In this document: piece after piece, positions 1-8,811 of the stretch
Position numbering within the stretch: the stretch's first letter is position 1
Layout: every line of letters starts with the position of its first letter
Assembly: GCA_009780325.1 (NCBI GenBank)
Contig: WRAF01000002.1
Span: forward strand, 53,733-117,732
Length of the DNA stretch: 64,000 bases
Source: Bacillota bacterium
Lineage (GTDB): Bacteria; Bacillota; Clostridia; Christensenellales; Pumilibacteraceae
Reading direction: 5' to 3'
The notes under the pieces: generated by a model
What the model saw: the letters and a program-made list of their open reading frames with translations, nothing else
Told to the model about the DNA's origin: nothing
Database searches by the model: none
Translations under genes and position numbers: made by a program

Positions 1-759
1 TCTACTATGGCACTTGCTGTCGCCTTAGTTATGCTTGCATTTAGTATATTAGCATTGATTAAGAAAAAAGAGTTTAGCAAAACTAAGCTAGCATTTGTGT
101 TGTTGACAGTTGCAGCATTTATGCAAATAGTGTTTAGGTTTAACTTTATGAGGCTTAATTGGGCGTGGATAATAGTGTTAGTTATTACGTTTATTATGCT
201 AGCGGCTTTTATCTTATACAAGCATATTATGCTAGATGAACGAGATTTTTCTATGACTATGTTTATCCATAATGCGGCACTTTTAGGCGGTGGAATTTTA
301 TCGTTTATTTTATTGACTGGACCTTTATTTAGGGTAATTACTGCGGAGTATAATGAAACGTTTTATGGAATCAATTTGCTGTATGATTTGACTGTTGCAC
401 AAACTGCTTATATTTCTGTTGTGCCTATGTCGTATGTATTGACACTGGTGGTAGTAATGGTAATTTTAGGTTTGCCGTTTGTTATGAATATTATTTTCTT
501 GATGGTAAATTTAATTAAGTTTATCAAAGCGGATTATACTCATAATGAAAGGCGCATAATGTTATCAATTTTTGTTGCTGTTAATATTATAGTTCTTTTG
601 ATATTTGGTATTGCAAATATTGGTATTGTGGATTTATATCTAAATGTTGTGCCGCTTTGGGCGATATTTGTTATTCAACCATTGGTTGTTATCGGAATGC
701 TTGTGTTTGAAATCATTTATAAAGTCAAGCCTGTTAGAAAAGAGCTTGTAATAAATTAA
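1..759 (+). CDS. multi-pass membrane protein, 5'-truncated by window edge
   Basis: The reading frame is already open at base 1 (two codons precede the first ATG at 7), so the true start probably lies outside the window. The 250 visible residues are almost entirely hydrophobic and form about seven transmembrane helices separated by short basic loops (KKKEF, KADYTHNERR). The C-terminus is a cytoplasmic-looking KVKPVRKELVIN tail. I recognise no family signature and assign no function. A strong hairpin terminator follows directly, so this is the last gene of its operon. Confidence 0.6.
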   Translation, partial: STMALAVALVMLAFSILALIKKKEFSKTKLAFVLLTVAAFMQIVFRFNFMRLNWAWIIVLVITFIMLAAFILYKHIMLDERDFSMTMFIHNAALLGGGILSFILLTGPLFRVITAEYNETFYGINLLYDLTVAQTAYISVVPMSYVLTLVVVMVILGLPFVMNIIFLMVNLIKFIKADYTHNERRIMLSIFVAVNIIVLLIFGIANIGIVDLYLNVVPLWAIFVIQPLVVIGMLVFEIIYKVKPVRKELVIN

Positions 760-787
760 TAAGACTAAAACATTTACAATTTAAATC

Positions 788-826
788 AAAAAAAGACAAA
801 TTAATTAAAATAGTTTGTCTTTTTTT
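788..826 (+). terminator. rho-independent terminator after the first membrane protein
   Basis: AAAAAGACAAA pairs with TTTGTCTTTTT around an AT loop and runs into a T tract. The next gene has its own -10 box immediately downstream. Confidence 0.75.
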
Positions 827-830
827 ATTA

Positions 831-836
831 TATAAT
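831..836 (+). promoter_or_regulatory. -10 box placed for a leaderless transcript
   Basis: A perfect TATAAT ends 6 nt before the ATG at 843 and no Shine-Dalgarno is present, so transcription should start at or next to the start codon. No good -35 is visible because the preceding terminator occupies that position. Confidence 0.5.
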
Positions 837-842
837 AGTATC

Positions 843-2153
843 ATGAAACGATTAACCAAACAGCAGTTAAGAGTAATAATCTCAGTAAATTTTTTATTGA
901 TAGTCATTATGGGTGTAGCCATTTTTTTGCTTATGCGTGATGGCGGCGATGTTCCTACAGGTGGTCCTGATCCTGATTATCCGCCGGGAGCACAGCATTC
1001 TAGACGCAGAACAGCGCAGATTTCATTAAATCCGTTTTTAAGTTGGGAACTTGAACTAGTAGGGGAGGCGCAAAGTATTTTTAGTTATGTTAGAGAACAA
1101 ACAAATACGCTGTTTATTTTTGGAAATGCATTATCGGCAGGTTATGATTTTGATAGTGAAGGGGTGTTTGTAGTGGCAATGGATGTATATGGAGTGACAA
1201 GAGAGGGTGGGTTTTGGTCTTTTGGTGCACCAACTGATAGATTAAGGGCAGTAAGTATTGCTGAAGGCGGGTTTATTTTAGCTATTGAGGGCGCACTTCC
1301 ATATTTATTACATATTGATTTTAATGGTGAAGTAATATCAAGGATTGATGGATTTATTAATGCTTTTGAAAGTATACACTCTATAAGACATTATGGCGGG
1401 GGTTTTTTAATGTTTACTAAACCTCAAAATGTATTGACTGGGGTAAGCGGTTTAAGGGCAGTTTTTTTCGATAGTGATTTTAATTTTAGAGGAAGCGGAT
1501 TAGCAGACTCTATTCATTCATTAGAGTTGGTTGAGATTTTTGTTATATCGGGGAGAGTTGTAGTTTTCGCTAATGCGTCTAGCGGGGGGCGTAATATTCC
1601 AAGTGTGTTGCAGTTTAATTTGGGTGGAAGCACATCAGTGACTATTTTTGATAATTTTGCTGGTAGGCTTATGGGAGTGACTATACATAATGGAGATTTT
1701 TTGATGATGGTGGGTATAAATGGCAGCAGTTTATTAAGGATTAATAACAATTTTATGGTAGTAGGAGAACTAAGGCAGATATCTATTCAAGCACCTGTGT
1801 TTTTTGATATGCTTGATGTGGATGGAAATTATTTTTTGGCATTGTTTGAGCGCAGCGGGGCGATATTAAATGATAATTTGGTTAATATAAGACAGGATCT
1901 TCCGACCATGAATAAAACTGATATGCGCTTTATTTCTAATGCGACTATTTTTGTAGGGACTAGCATGCCGCCTTTAGCAGAAGATTATTTTGTGACGGTT
2001 AATATTTTTAATGAGGGCGATCTTATAATGAGTGCGCCTATTAGGGTAGGGGATAATGCAAACTTGGCTCTGTCTAGGCGGCATTTGATAGTGACGTTTA
2101 ATATGGGAAACACTGTTGTGGTTTCTTCACTTAGGTATCCATTGTTTTTGTGA
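843..2153 (+). CDS. membrane-anchored extracytoplasmic protein of unknown function
   Basis: 436 residues. An N-terminal basic stretch and one transmembrane helix (about residues 11-32) are followed by a Gly/Pro-rich linker and a long beta-rich region of repeating hydrophobic strands with frequent GG and FDSDFNF-type turns. This is compatible with a beta-propeller but no family motif is visible. The protein is probably anchored in the membrane with the bulk outside. The start at 843 is chosen because the TATAAT ends 6 nt upstream. The 3' end overlaps the end of the convergent murG by about 23 nt. Function unknown. Confidence 0.75.
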   Translation: MKRLTKQQLRVIISVNFLLIVIMGVAIFLLMRDGGDVPTGGPDPDYPPGAQHSRRRTAQISLNPFLSWELELVGEAQSIFSYVREQTNTLFIFGNALSAGYDFDSEGVFVVAMDVYGVTREGGFWSFGAPTDRLRAVSIAEGGFILAIEGALPYLLHIDFNGEVISRIDGFINAFESIHSIRHYGGGFLMFTKPQNVLTGVSGLRAVFFDSDFNFRGSGLADSIHSLELVEIFVISGRVVVFANASSGGRNIPSVLQFNLGGSTSVTIFDNFAGRLMGVTIHNGDFLMMVGINGSSLLRINNNFMVVGELRQISIQAPVFFDMLDVDGNYFLALFERSGAILNDNLVNIRQDLPTMNKTDMRFISNATIFVGTSMPPLAEDYFVTVNIFNEGDLIMSAPIRVGDNANLALSRRHLIVTFNMGNTVVVSSLRYPLFL

Positions 2154-3147
2154 ATATTTCAATAATTTTTTTTGTCCCATCAATTAATTTAGAATTATTT
2201 AAAGACTCTCTTAAATTTTTATCTTCAGCACAGTTCTCTATTGCTTTTAATAAAGAATTATTTTCTAGATCCTCTTCTTTTAGCATGTGAACAAGTCCTT
2301 TTTTTAAAAAATATTCTGTGTTAAGAATTTGGTCCCCTCTTGATGTGCCTTTAGGGAGTGGGATTATTAATGAAGGGATTTTTAGGGCAATTAATTCAAA
2401 AAGTGCAGTTGCTCCGCCTCGGCTTATCACTATGCTAGCCCTTGCATAAAGCTGTCCAATATTATCTGAAAACTCTAGTTGTTTATAGTTTTCATGTATT
2501 ATGGTTGGATCAGTTTTCCCTTTTCCTACTAGATGCATGATATCAAATTTTTTTAAAAGTTTAGGCAAAATTTCTTTAATTGCATTATTTATTTTTAAAG
2601 CTCCGCTAGAGCCGCCCATTATTAGCAATACAGGTCTTGCCGTAATTTGCTTTGGCAAAAAAATTGATTGTCTTAAGGGAAGCCCTGTATGAATAGCTTG
2701 AGGAATATTGTCAAAACTTGCTAAAACATGTTTGGCTTTTTTTAATGCAAGTTTATTTGCTAGACCAAGCGTCATGTCGCTTTCATGAATAATTACAGGA
2801 TAGTTTTTCTTTGCCGCCATGGTTATCGGCAGGGCAACAAATCCGCCTTTAGAAAAAATTATATCAGGATTAATTTTTTTTAATAGTTTTCTAGCTTGTT
2901 TGACTCCTTTAATAAGTTTAAAAGGAATAGCAAAATTTTTTATTGATATGCTTCGTCTAAATTTGATGGTTTCAACTGTATGAAATTTCACACAGTTGAA
3001 TTTGGCAATCAAATTCTTTTCCATTCCATTAATAGATCCTATATAATGAATTTCATAGTCATTTTTGATTTGTTCTATTAATGCAATATTTGGCATGATG
3101 TGACCAGCTGTGCCGCCGCCAGTAAATACAATTATAGGTTTCTCCAT
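2131..3147 (-). CDS. murG: UDP-GlcNAc:lipid I N-acetylglucosaminyltransferase
   Basis: MurG adds GlcNAc to undecaprenyl-PP-MurNAc-pentapeptide on the inner membrane face, making lipid II for peptidoglycan. The 338-residue protein shows the family layout: an N-terminal GGGTAGHI loop, SKGGFVALP, HESD (usually HEQN), GGSSGA at the start of the nucleotide domain, and a C-terminal RGGATALFELIALKIP donor-site motif. SRGDQILN replaces the common DHQTxNA, a variant I associate with clostridial homologues. The gene stands alone on the minus strand, divergent from parE and convergent with the preceding gene. There is no Shine-Dalgarno; TACATT lies 6 nt before the ATG. Confidence 0.9.
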   Translation of the reverse strand: MEKPIIVFTGGGTAGHIMPNIALIEQIKNDYEIHYIGSINGMEKNLIAKFNCVKFHTVETIKFRRSISIKNFAIPFKLIKGVKQARKLLKKINPDIIFSKGGFVALPITMAAKKNYPVIIHESDMTLGLANKLALKKAKHVLASFDNIPQAIHTGLPLRQSIFLPKQITARPVLLIMGGSSGALKINNAIKEILPKLLKKFDIMHLVGKGKTDPTIIHENYKQLEFSDNIGQLYARASIVISRGGATALFELIALKIPSLIIPLPKGTSRGDQILNTEYFLKKGLVHMLKEEDLENNSLLKAIENCAEDKNLRESLNNSKLIDGTKKIIEIFTKTMDT

Positions 3148-3225
3148 AATATTAATGTATGCGTTTAATTAATGCACAATGCGTAATTCATAAGGCATAA
3201 TTAGGTGAATTCTAATTTATTTCAT

Positions 3226-3279
3226 ATATTTATAATGCATATTTATTCATTATAATGCATATATATGCATTATAAATAT
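3226..3279. repeat. nested AT-rich palindromes between divergent murG and parE
   Basis: Perfect 17-bp inverted arms occur at 3226-3242 and 3263-3279. A 26-bp perfect palindrome at 3250-3275 reuses the same TATAATGCATAT half-site, so three half-sites lie within 54 bp. The element sits about 50 bp upstream of the parE promoter and about 80 bp upstream of murG. This fits an operator or a cruciform-prone site; the binding protein is unknown. Confidence 0.6.
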
Positions 3280-3331
3280 GTCAATAGCGTTTGAGTAAAA
3301 AAAATAACACAAAATAATGTATAAATATTAG

Positions 3332-3360
3332 TTGATTTAATAAAAAAAGTGTGTTATAAT
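3332..3360 (+). promoter_or_regulatory. parE promoter (leaderless layout)
   Basis: TTGATT (3332-3337), 17-bp spacer, TATAAT (3355-3360). The ATG at 3368 follows after only 7 nt and there is no Shine-Dalgarno. Confidence 0.7.
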
Positions 3361-3367
3361 ACTTCTC

Positions 3368-5302
3368 ATGAGAAAATATGAAGCAAAAGATATTAAGGTT
3401 TTAGAAGGTTTAGATGCTGTTAGGCTTAGACCTGGCATGTATATAGGTACTACTGGTGCTAAGGGATTACATCACTTAGTCTGGGAACTTGTAGACAATG
3501 CAATTGATGAATTGGCAAATGGACATGGAAATTGTGTGTCTATCATATTAGAGCCAGATGGTTCTGTTTGTGTTGAAGATAATGGAAGGGGAATCCCTGT
3601 AGACTTGCATCCTACCTTAGGCATAAGTGCTGTTGAGGTGGTTTTTACTCATTTGCATGCGGGAGGCAAGTTTGATAATGAAAACTATGCGCACAGCGGA
3701 GGCTTGCACGGCGTTGGGGCATCTGTTGTTAATGCGCTGTCAGAATGGCTGGTGGTAGAAGTTTATAAAAACAAGACTACTTTTAGGCAAGAATTTGAAG
3801 CAAAAGAGATTGAAGGCAAAATGAAGGGAGGAGTACCTAAGTTTAGTCTTTTTGATACTGGTATTCAAGGCAAAAAGCAAGGGACTTTTATTAGATTTAA
3901 GCCAGATGCTAGGATTTTTGATACAGTTAATTTTAATGTTGAAACTATAGCAAGGCGGGCTAGAGAATTAGCATTTTTAAATAAAGGCATAAAAATAATT
4001 GTTGAGGATAGCAGAAGCGGTACTCCTAGCAGAAAAGAATTTTTGTATGAGGGCGGCATTATTGATTTTGTTAGATATTTAAATGAAACCAAAGTGCCAA
4101 GTTATTCTGAGCCTATATATATAAGCGGAAAAGAGGGTGGTGTATTATTAGAATGTGCTATTCAACACACAGATGCTTATACGGACAACCTGTTTTCTTA
4201 TGTAAATAATATTCCGACTACAGAAGGCGGGACACATGAGACTGGGTTTAAGACTGCATTAACCAGAGTATTAAACGGAGCGGTCAGAAAAGCAGGATTA
4301 ATTAAAGAAAAGGATGACAACTTAAAAGGCGAGGATTTTTTAGAGGGGTTGACGGGTGTCATCTCATTAAAAATGGCATCTGTTCAGTTTGAGGGGCAGA
4401 CTAAAACAAAGCTGGGTAATGTTGAGGCTAAATCTGCGGTAGAAACAATTGTGGCATCTGGACTAGCAAAATATTTTGAAGATGCTGAAAATAAGCCAAT
4501 ATTAGATTCTGTATTGAAAAAGGCGGTGCTTGCGGCTAAGGTAAGAGAAGATGCAAGAAAAGCTAAAGAGATATCAAGGGCTAAAAATAGTATTGATAGT
4601 TTTAATTTAGTGGGTAAATTATCAGCTTGCAGCGGAAAAAGACCAGAGCAAAATGAATTATTTATAGTAGAGGGCGACAGTGCGGGAGGTACTGCAAAGC
4701 AAGCAAGAAACAGAGCATTTCAAGCGATTTTACCCTTAAGGGGAAAGCCGCTTAATGCAGAGAAAAAACGTATTGATCAGGTGTTGGCAAATGAAGAGAT
4801 AAGGACTATTATTTCTGCATTGGGTGCAGGTATAGCAGATGATTTTTCTATTGATAATTTAAATTATCATAAAGTAATCATTTTATCAGATGCTGACCAA
4901 GACGGGGCACACATTAGGGCAATACTTTTAACTTTCTTTTTTAGATATATGAAACAGCTTATTCAAGATGGAAAAGTTTATATTGGCATGCCTCCGCTAT
5001 ATAAAGTGCACAAAAAAGATGTGATTGAGTATGCTTATGATGATAATGAATTAGAGGCGGCAAAGTCAAAAGTGGGCAGAGGATATGATGTGCAAAGATA
5101 TAAGGGACTAGGAGAGATGAATGCGGATCAATTGTGGGAGACTACTATGGATCCAAAACGCAGGACGCTAATCCAAGTGAGTATAGATGATGCATTTGCA
5201 GCAGAGATGCTTGTGTCTACTTTGATGGGTGATGCGATTGAAAAAAGAAAAAATTATATCATTGAAAATGCTAATTTTAACAGAGAAGACGGGTTTAGAT
5301 AG
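3368..5302 (+). CDS. parE: type IIA topoisomerase ATPase subunit, ParE-like
   Basis: ATPase and TOPRIM subunit of a gyrase or topoisomerase IV. The 644 residues show the GHKL ATPase domain (VDNAIDE, DNGRGIP, HAGGKF, SGGLHGVGASVVNALS), the transducer QFEGQTKTKLG, and a TOPRIM domain with EGDSAGG and DADQDGAHI. The C-terminal QRYKGLGEMNADQLWETTM block follows. VEVVFT before HAGGKF and GGTHETGFKTA resemble ParE more than GyrB (which usually has LEVVLT). Together with the absence of a GyrA box in the partner, this favours topoisomerase IV. GyrB cannot be excluded without seeing a second pair elsewhere in the genome. It is followed 89 nt later by parC. Confidence 0.8.
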   Translation: MRKYEAKDIKVLEGLDAVRLRPGMYIGTTGAKGLHHLVWELVDNAIDELANGHGNCVSIILEPDGSVCVEDNGRGIPVDLHPTLGISAVEVVFTHLHAGGKFDNENYAHSGGLHGVGASVVNALSEWLVVEVYKNKTTFRQEFEAKEIEGKMKGGVPKFSLFDTGIQGKKQGTFIRFKPDARIFDTVNFNVETIARRARELAFLNKGIKIIVEDSRSGTPSRKEFLYEGGIIDFVRYLNETKVPSYSEPIYISGKEGGVLLECAIQHTDAYTDNLFSYVNNIPTTEGGTHETGFKTALTRVLNGAVRKAGLIKEKDDNLKGEDFLEGLTGVISLKMASVQFEGQTKTKLGNVEAKSAVETIVASGLAKYFEDAENKPILDSVLKKAVLAAKVREDARKAKEISRAKNSIDSFNLVGKLSACSGKRPEQNELFIVEGDSAGGTAKQARNRAFQAILPLRGKPLNAEKKRIDQVLANEEIRTIISALGAGIADDFSIDNLNYHKVIILSDADQDGAHIRAILLTFFFRYMKQLIQDGKVYIGMPPLYKVHKKDVIEYAYDDNELEAAKSKVGRGYDVQRYKGLGEMNADQLWETTMDPKRRTLIQVSIDDAFAAEMLVSTLMGDAIEKRKNYIIENANFNREDGFR

Positions 5303-5391
5303 GAAGTATAAAATAATGATTAGGTAGCAACGAAGCAAGCCAGAAAAAACAGTTTCTAAAAATATTGCATTGTAAATCAAGGAAAATTACC

Positions 5392-7887
5392 ATGGAAGAA
5401 AAACAAATACAAGAAGAAAAAATAGAAACCAAAACCATTATTAAGACAATGGAAGAGGTTATGCATGAGTCTATGATGCCGTACTCTGAGTATGTCATCA
5501 TGGATAGGGCACTGCCTAGAGTTGAGGATGGATTAAAGCCTGTTCAGCGCAGGGTATTATATTCAATGTATGATTTAGGAATATTGCCAGACAAACCTTA
5601 TAAAAAATGTGCAAGAATTGTTGGTGATTGTTTGGGTAAATATCACCCGCATGGGGATACATCTGTATATCAAGCGATGGTGCGTTTGGCGCAACCCTTT
5701 AACATGGGCAGCATTTTAGTAGACGGGCATGGAAATTTTGGTTCAGTTGACGGAGACGGTGCTGCAGCAATGAGATATACTGAGGCTCGCTTAGCTCCGC
5801 TTGCGCTAGAGTTAATCCGTGATATTGAAAAAAATACGGTTAGATTTTCACCAAACTTTGATGATACCACTGAAGAACCTGATTATTTTCCTGGCAGGTT
5901 TCCTAATCTTTTAGTCAATGGAGTAGGCGGTATTGCAGTAGGATTAGCCACAAATATTCCTCCGCATAACTTAGCAGACAGCATTGATGCAGTAATTTCT
6001 TATATAATTAATCCAAGGGTCACTTTAAAAGAGATAATGAAAATTATTAAAGGTCCTGATTTTCCTACTGGTGGTGTGGTTATACCAACTGAATTAGAAA
6101 AAGCATATGAAACAGGCAAGGGCAAAATTCACATTAGGGCAAAGGTGCATATTGAAAATATTGAGAATGAGAAAAAGCAAATTGTCATTGATGAACTGCC
6201 TTATCAAGTAAACAAGTCGGCTCTTTTAAAAAGCATATTAGACTGTCGTGAGGATAAAAAGGATTTATTGGGAGGAATCGCTGAGATTGTTGATGAATCG
6301 GACAGAAGCGGGATAAGGGCGGTTGTTAAGATTAAACGGGATATTGATCCTATGCCTATATTAAATGCATTATTTAAGTACACTAACTTGCAGACTACAT
6401 TTGGTATAAATATGGTGGCAATTGCAGACGGAAAGCCGCAGCAGATGGGGCTATTGGATATCATTGCATATTATGTTGATTATCAAAGGTCGGTTATTGT
6501 CAGGCGTACTAAATTTGATTTGGATGCAGCAAAAGAAAGGGCTCATATATTAGAAGGCTTGATTATTGCTGTTAAAAATATTGATGAAGTTATTAAGATA
6601 ATTAAGGCAAGTAAAAATACTACTGAAGCTAAAGAGAGATTGCGTGCTAGATTTGAGTTGTCAGAAAGGCAAGCTCAAGCTATTATTGATTTAAGATTAG
6701 GTAAGCTAACATCGTTAGAGATATACAAATTAGAGCAAGAATATAAAGAATTATTGGTATTAATAGAGAGATTGCAAGCAATATTGGCATCTAAAAAAGA
6801 GCAGTTTGATGTATTAAAACATGAGTTGTTAGCTATAAAGAAACAGTTTAAGTATGCTAGAAGAAGTGAAATAATTGGGACAATAGCCGATTATAAGGTT
6901 AAATCAGATGATGATGAAAAAGTTATAGAAGAGTTTATAGTTGCTTTAAATGCGGACGGAAATTTGAAAAAAATGACTCCTAAAAGCTTTAATCAGGCGG
7001 TTAAAGAATTTAGTGAAAACTCTGCAAGAGGTGAAATGTGTAATCAAATTATCAAGATGTTATCAAATCAGCGACTGCATTGTTTTACATCTTTAGGCAA
7101 CTGCTATAAAGTAGATTGTGATGATATACCTGATAATAAATGGAAAGAGACTAAGGCAGTTAATATTAAAAAAGCTATACCTCAGCTTGTAGAGAATGAA
7201 AGGGTTGTTTATATAATTCCTTTTGGAGAGCCTATTAATGAATGTTTACCGCAAGGTGAGGTGCTTTTCTATACTAAAAAAGGTATGGTTAAAAAATCTA
7301 ACTGGAGTGAATATGGCGTATTAAAATCAAGTTATCAAGCGGTTAAAATTAATGATGGTGATGAACTTGTTAGCATGGAACAATATAGAAAAGGGGCGAG
7401 TTTGATGTTTATTACGGCGGGCGGAATTTGCTTGAATGCGGACATGTCGGATATTCCTAGTCAAGGCAGAGTGTCTGCGGGGGTCAAAGGTATTAAGCTT
7501 TCAGAAGGGGATTATTGTATTAAGATTGGGCAGGTTGGAGGAGAAGTTGCGGTTGAGAGTGAGAAAGTCAAAAAGGCAGAAGTTGTGATTGTGACGGGGG
7601 ATGGATTTGCTAAGAGAGTAAAAGCGGATGCTTTTGATATTATAGGCAGATATAGCAAAGGTGTTAAGTTGATTGATTTTAAAGGGAGCGGAGAAAGACT
7701 TGTTTTTGCTCATATTATTAAAGAACCTATTAACTTGGTCATTGAAAGCGATGATGGATATAAACAGGGCTTTATTTCTAGTGTGTTTAGTTTAGAGAGC
7801 AGGACGCATATAGGCAAGCCTATTTCCAAAAAGGCGATGAGGGTGGCTGATGTTCTTGTATATGGTGATAAGTTGGAGCACGTTTAA
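5392..7887 (+). CDS. parC: type IIA topoisomerase cleavage subunit, ParC-like
   Basis: DNA breakage and reunion subunit acting with the upstream ParE. I choose ATG 5392 (831 aa) because AAGGA lies 8 nt upstream; an in-frame TTG at 5365 lacks such support. The catalytic Tyr129 sits in [12 protein letters not shown]. The quinolone pocket reads [10 protein letters not shown], giving Thr90 and Gln94 where E. coli GyrA has Ser83 and Asp87. The C-terminal beta-pinwheel begins near [10 protein letters not shown]. At the place where gyrase carries the GyrA box (QRRGGKG) the sequence is [16 protein letters not shown], so no box is present. This points to a decatenase rather than a supercoiling gyrase. 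Confidence 0.8.
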   Translation: MEEKQIQEEKIETKTIIKTMEEVMHESMMPYSEYVIMDRALPRVEDGLKPVQRRVLYSMYDLGILPDKPYKKCARIVGDCLGKYHPHGDTSVYQAMVRLAQPFNMGSILVDGHGNFGSVDGDGAAAMRYTEARLAPLALELIRDIEKNTVRFSPNFDDTTEEPDYFPGRFPNLLVNGVGGIAVGLATNIPPHNLADSIDAVISYIINPRVTLKEIMKIIKGPDFPTGGVVIPTELEKAYETGKGKIHIRAKVHIENIENEKKQIVIDELPYQVNKSALLKSILDCREDKKDLLGGIAEIVDESDRSGIRAVVKIKRDIDPMPILNALFKYTNLQTTFGINMVAIADGKPQQMGLLDIIAYYVDYQRSVIVRRTKFDLDAAKERAHILEGLIIAVKNIDEVIKIIKASKNTTEAKERLRARFELSERQAQAIIDLRLGKLTSLEIYKLEQEYKELLVLIERLQAILASKKEQFDVLKHELLAIKKQFKYARRSEIIGTIADYKVKSDDDEKVIEEFIVALNADGNLKKMTPKSFNQAVKEFSENSARGEMCNQIIKMLSNQRLHCFTSLGNCYKVDCDDIPDNKWKETKAVNIKKAIPQLVENERVVYIIPFGEPINECLPQGEVLFYTKKGMVKKSNWSEYGVLKSSYQAVKINDGDELVSMEQYRKGASLMFITAGGICLNADMSDIPSQGRVSAGVKGIKLSEGDYCIKIGQVGGEVAVESEKVKKAEVVIVTGDGFAKRVKADAFDIIGRYSKGVKLIDFKGSGERLVFAHIIKEPINLVIESDDGYKQGFISSVFSLESRTHIGKPISKKAMRVADVLVYGDKLEHV

Positions 7888-7917
7888 ATTTGTTTGATAA
7901 TCATGGAGAGACAGTAT

Positions 7918-8268
7918 GTGAAAAAGAAAATAGCTATTTTTTGTTTGTGTTTGATACTAGCGGCAAGTTCATTCTTGTCGCTTTTAGGGTGCAGATATTT
8001 TAGAATCACAGGTTTTTATTATGGAAATTATGATAGTAATCATATTGTATTAACAATTCGTCCAGATGGAAATTTTATGATTGAATGGTATGAGTTTGGC
8101 ACATGGGGCATAGCATCTAGACAAAATGCAGCTGGGAGTTTTGTTTTAAGAGGTGATTATATAGAATTTGATTATCCGATTGAAAATATAGGCAGAATAC
8201 TAGATGATGGAAACATTGAATTAGAGTTTATGGGTGCAACATTGTTTATGTTTATAAGGAGATATTGA
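7918..8268 (+). CDS. small predicted lipoprotein
   Basis: The start is taken at GTG 7918 because GGAGAG lies 7 nt upstream; in-frame ATG and TTG codons further upstream overlap that Shine-Dalgarno. The 116-residue product has a classic lipoprotein signal: basic KKK, a hydrophobic core and a lipobox SLLGC with Cys25. The mature part is rich in aromatic and beta-strand residues (FYYGNYDSN, LTIRPDGNFMIEWYEFG). This is reminiscent of small secreted proteins with one beta-sandwich domain, but no family is recognised. It begins 30 nt after parC and may be cotranscribed with it. Confidence 0.7.
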   Translation: MKKKIAIFCLCLILAASSFLSLLGCRYFRITGFYYGNYDSNHIVLTIRPDGNFMIEWYEFGTWGIASRQNAAGSFVLRGDYIEFDYPIENIGRILDDGNIELEFMGATLFMFIRRY

Positions 8269-8297
8269 TGTTTGAAAAACACGCAAAAATCAAAAAA

Positions 8298-8338
8298 GCC
8301 CGTCATTACAAGGCGGGGAAGTGAGCTTTAGCCCACCT
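8298..8338. repeat. GC-rich hairpin element, copy 1
   Basis: GCCCG-N9-GCGGG followed by a second imperfect hairpin (GTGAGC/GCCCAC) and a T run. It stands out against the AT-rich surroundings and resembles elements at 42021-42060 and 58392-58485, sharing an (A/T)NCAAGG(G)CGG core. It may act as the terminator for parE-parC-lipoprotein. Confidence 0.4.
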
Positions 8339-8445
8339 TTTTATTTGGCAAGAGAGAAATTGATTAGATACGATAAAATGCTTGCAAAGATTTAAATGAT
8401 ATGATAAGATGGGTTGCATACAATTTTGTGCATAACATTAATCGT

Positions 8446-8492
8446 GCTATTGTGGCGCAGGGGTAGCGCACATCCTTGGTAACTACGATAGC
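8446..8492 (+). pseudogene. truncated tRNA-Thr-like sequence
   Basis: GCTATTG (8446-8452) can pair with CGATAGC (8486-8492) as a 7-bp acceptor stem with one G-T wobble. Between them are a D-arm-like GCGC-AGGGGTA-GCGC and the anticodon loop TTGGTAA identical to the downstream tRNA-Thr(GGT). The 3' side of the anticodon stem, the variable loop, the T arm and the CCA are missing. This looks like a tRNA-Thr with an internal deletion of about 29 nt, or a recombination scar. Confidence 0.55.
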
Positions 8493-8546
8493 TTAGTAAC
8501 ATTTTACCTTAAAACACCCCGTTTTTAGCCTTTTTTGATATGTTTT

Positions 8547-8603
8547 TAGCAGTTTTGATAATTTGATATAATAATTTTATAATAAATTTATTCAAAACTG
8601 CTA
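8547..8603 (+). promoter_or_regulatory. tRNA-Thr promoter enclosed by 12-bp inverted repeats
   Basis: TAGCAGTTTTGA (8547-8558) and its exact reverse complement (8592-8603) enclose 33 nt. Inside is a promoter with TTGATA (8555-8560), 17-bp spacer and TATAAT (8578-8583), which would start just before the tRNA at 8610. The arms could be an operator or the end of a small excised element. Confidence 0.55.
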
Positions 8604-8609
8604 ATATAT

Positions 8610-8685
8610 GCTGATGTGGCGCAGTTGATAGCGCACGCCGTTGGTAACGGCGAGGTCGCGGGTTTGAGTCCCGCCATCAGCTCCA
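8610..8685 (+). tRNA. tRNA-Thr(GGT)
   Basis: A complete 76-nt cloverleaf. The acceptor stem is GCTGATG/CATCAGC, the D arm GCGC..GCGC, the anticodon stem CGCCG-TTGGTAA-CGGCG with anticodon GGT (reads ACC/ACU), and the T arm GCGGG-TTTGAGT-CCCGC. The discriminator T and the 3' CCA are encoded (8683-8685). It stands alone between protein genes with its own promoter. Confidence 0.95.
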
Positions 8686-8713
8686 GTTGTCCATAGACAG
8701 TTGTCCATAGACA
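8685..8713. repeat. tandem direct repeat abutting the tRNA 3' end
   Basis: AGTTGTCCATAGAC is repeated back to back immediately after the tRNA CCA. A tRNA 3' end is a common integration site, so this could be a short attachment-site scar, but no integrase is nearby. Confidence 0.5.
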
Positions 8714-8811
8714 TTAAAATTTTTTTATGTAAAATTAACAAAAAGTCAAGCATAAAATACAGATTCTTTTAATATACATAATTCGTGTATGAAATACGCA
8801 CGGAGATTTTT

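Noticed and set aside
3368..7887. Labelling this pair simply as gyrB-gyrA near the origin of replication
   Set aside because: No dnaA, dnaN or recF is adjacent, the partner lacks a GyrA box, and sequence hallmarks lean towards ParE/ParC.
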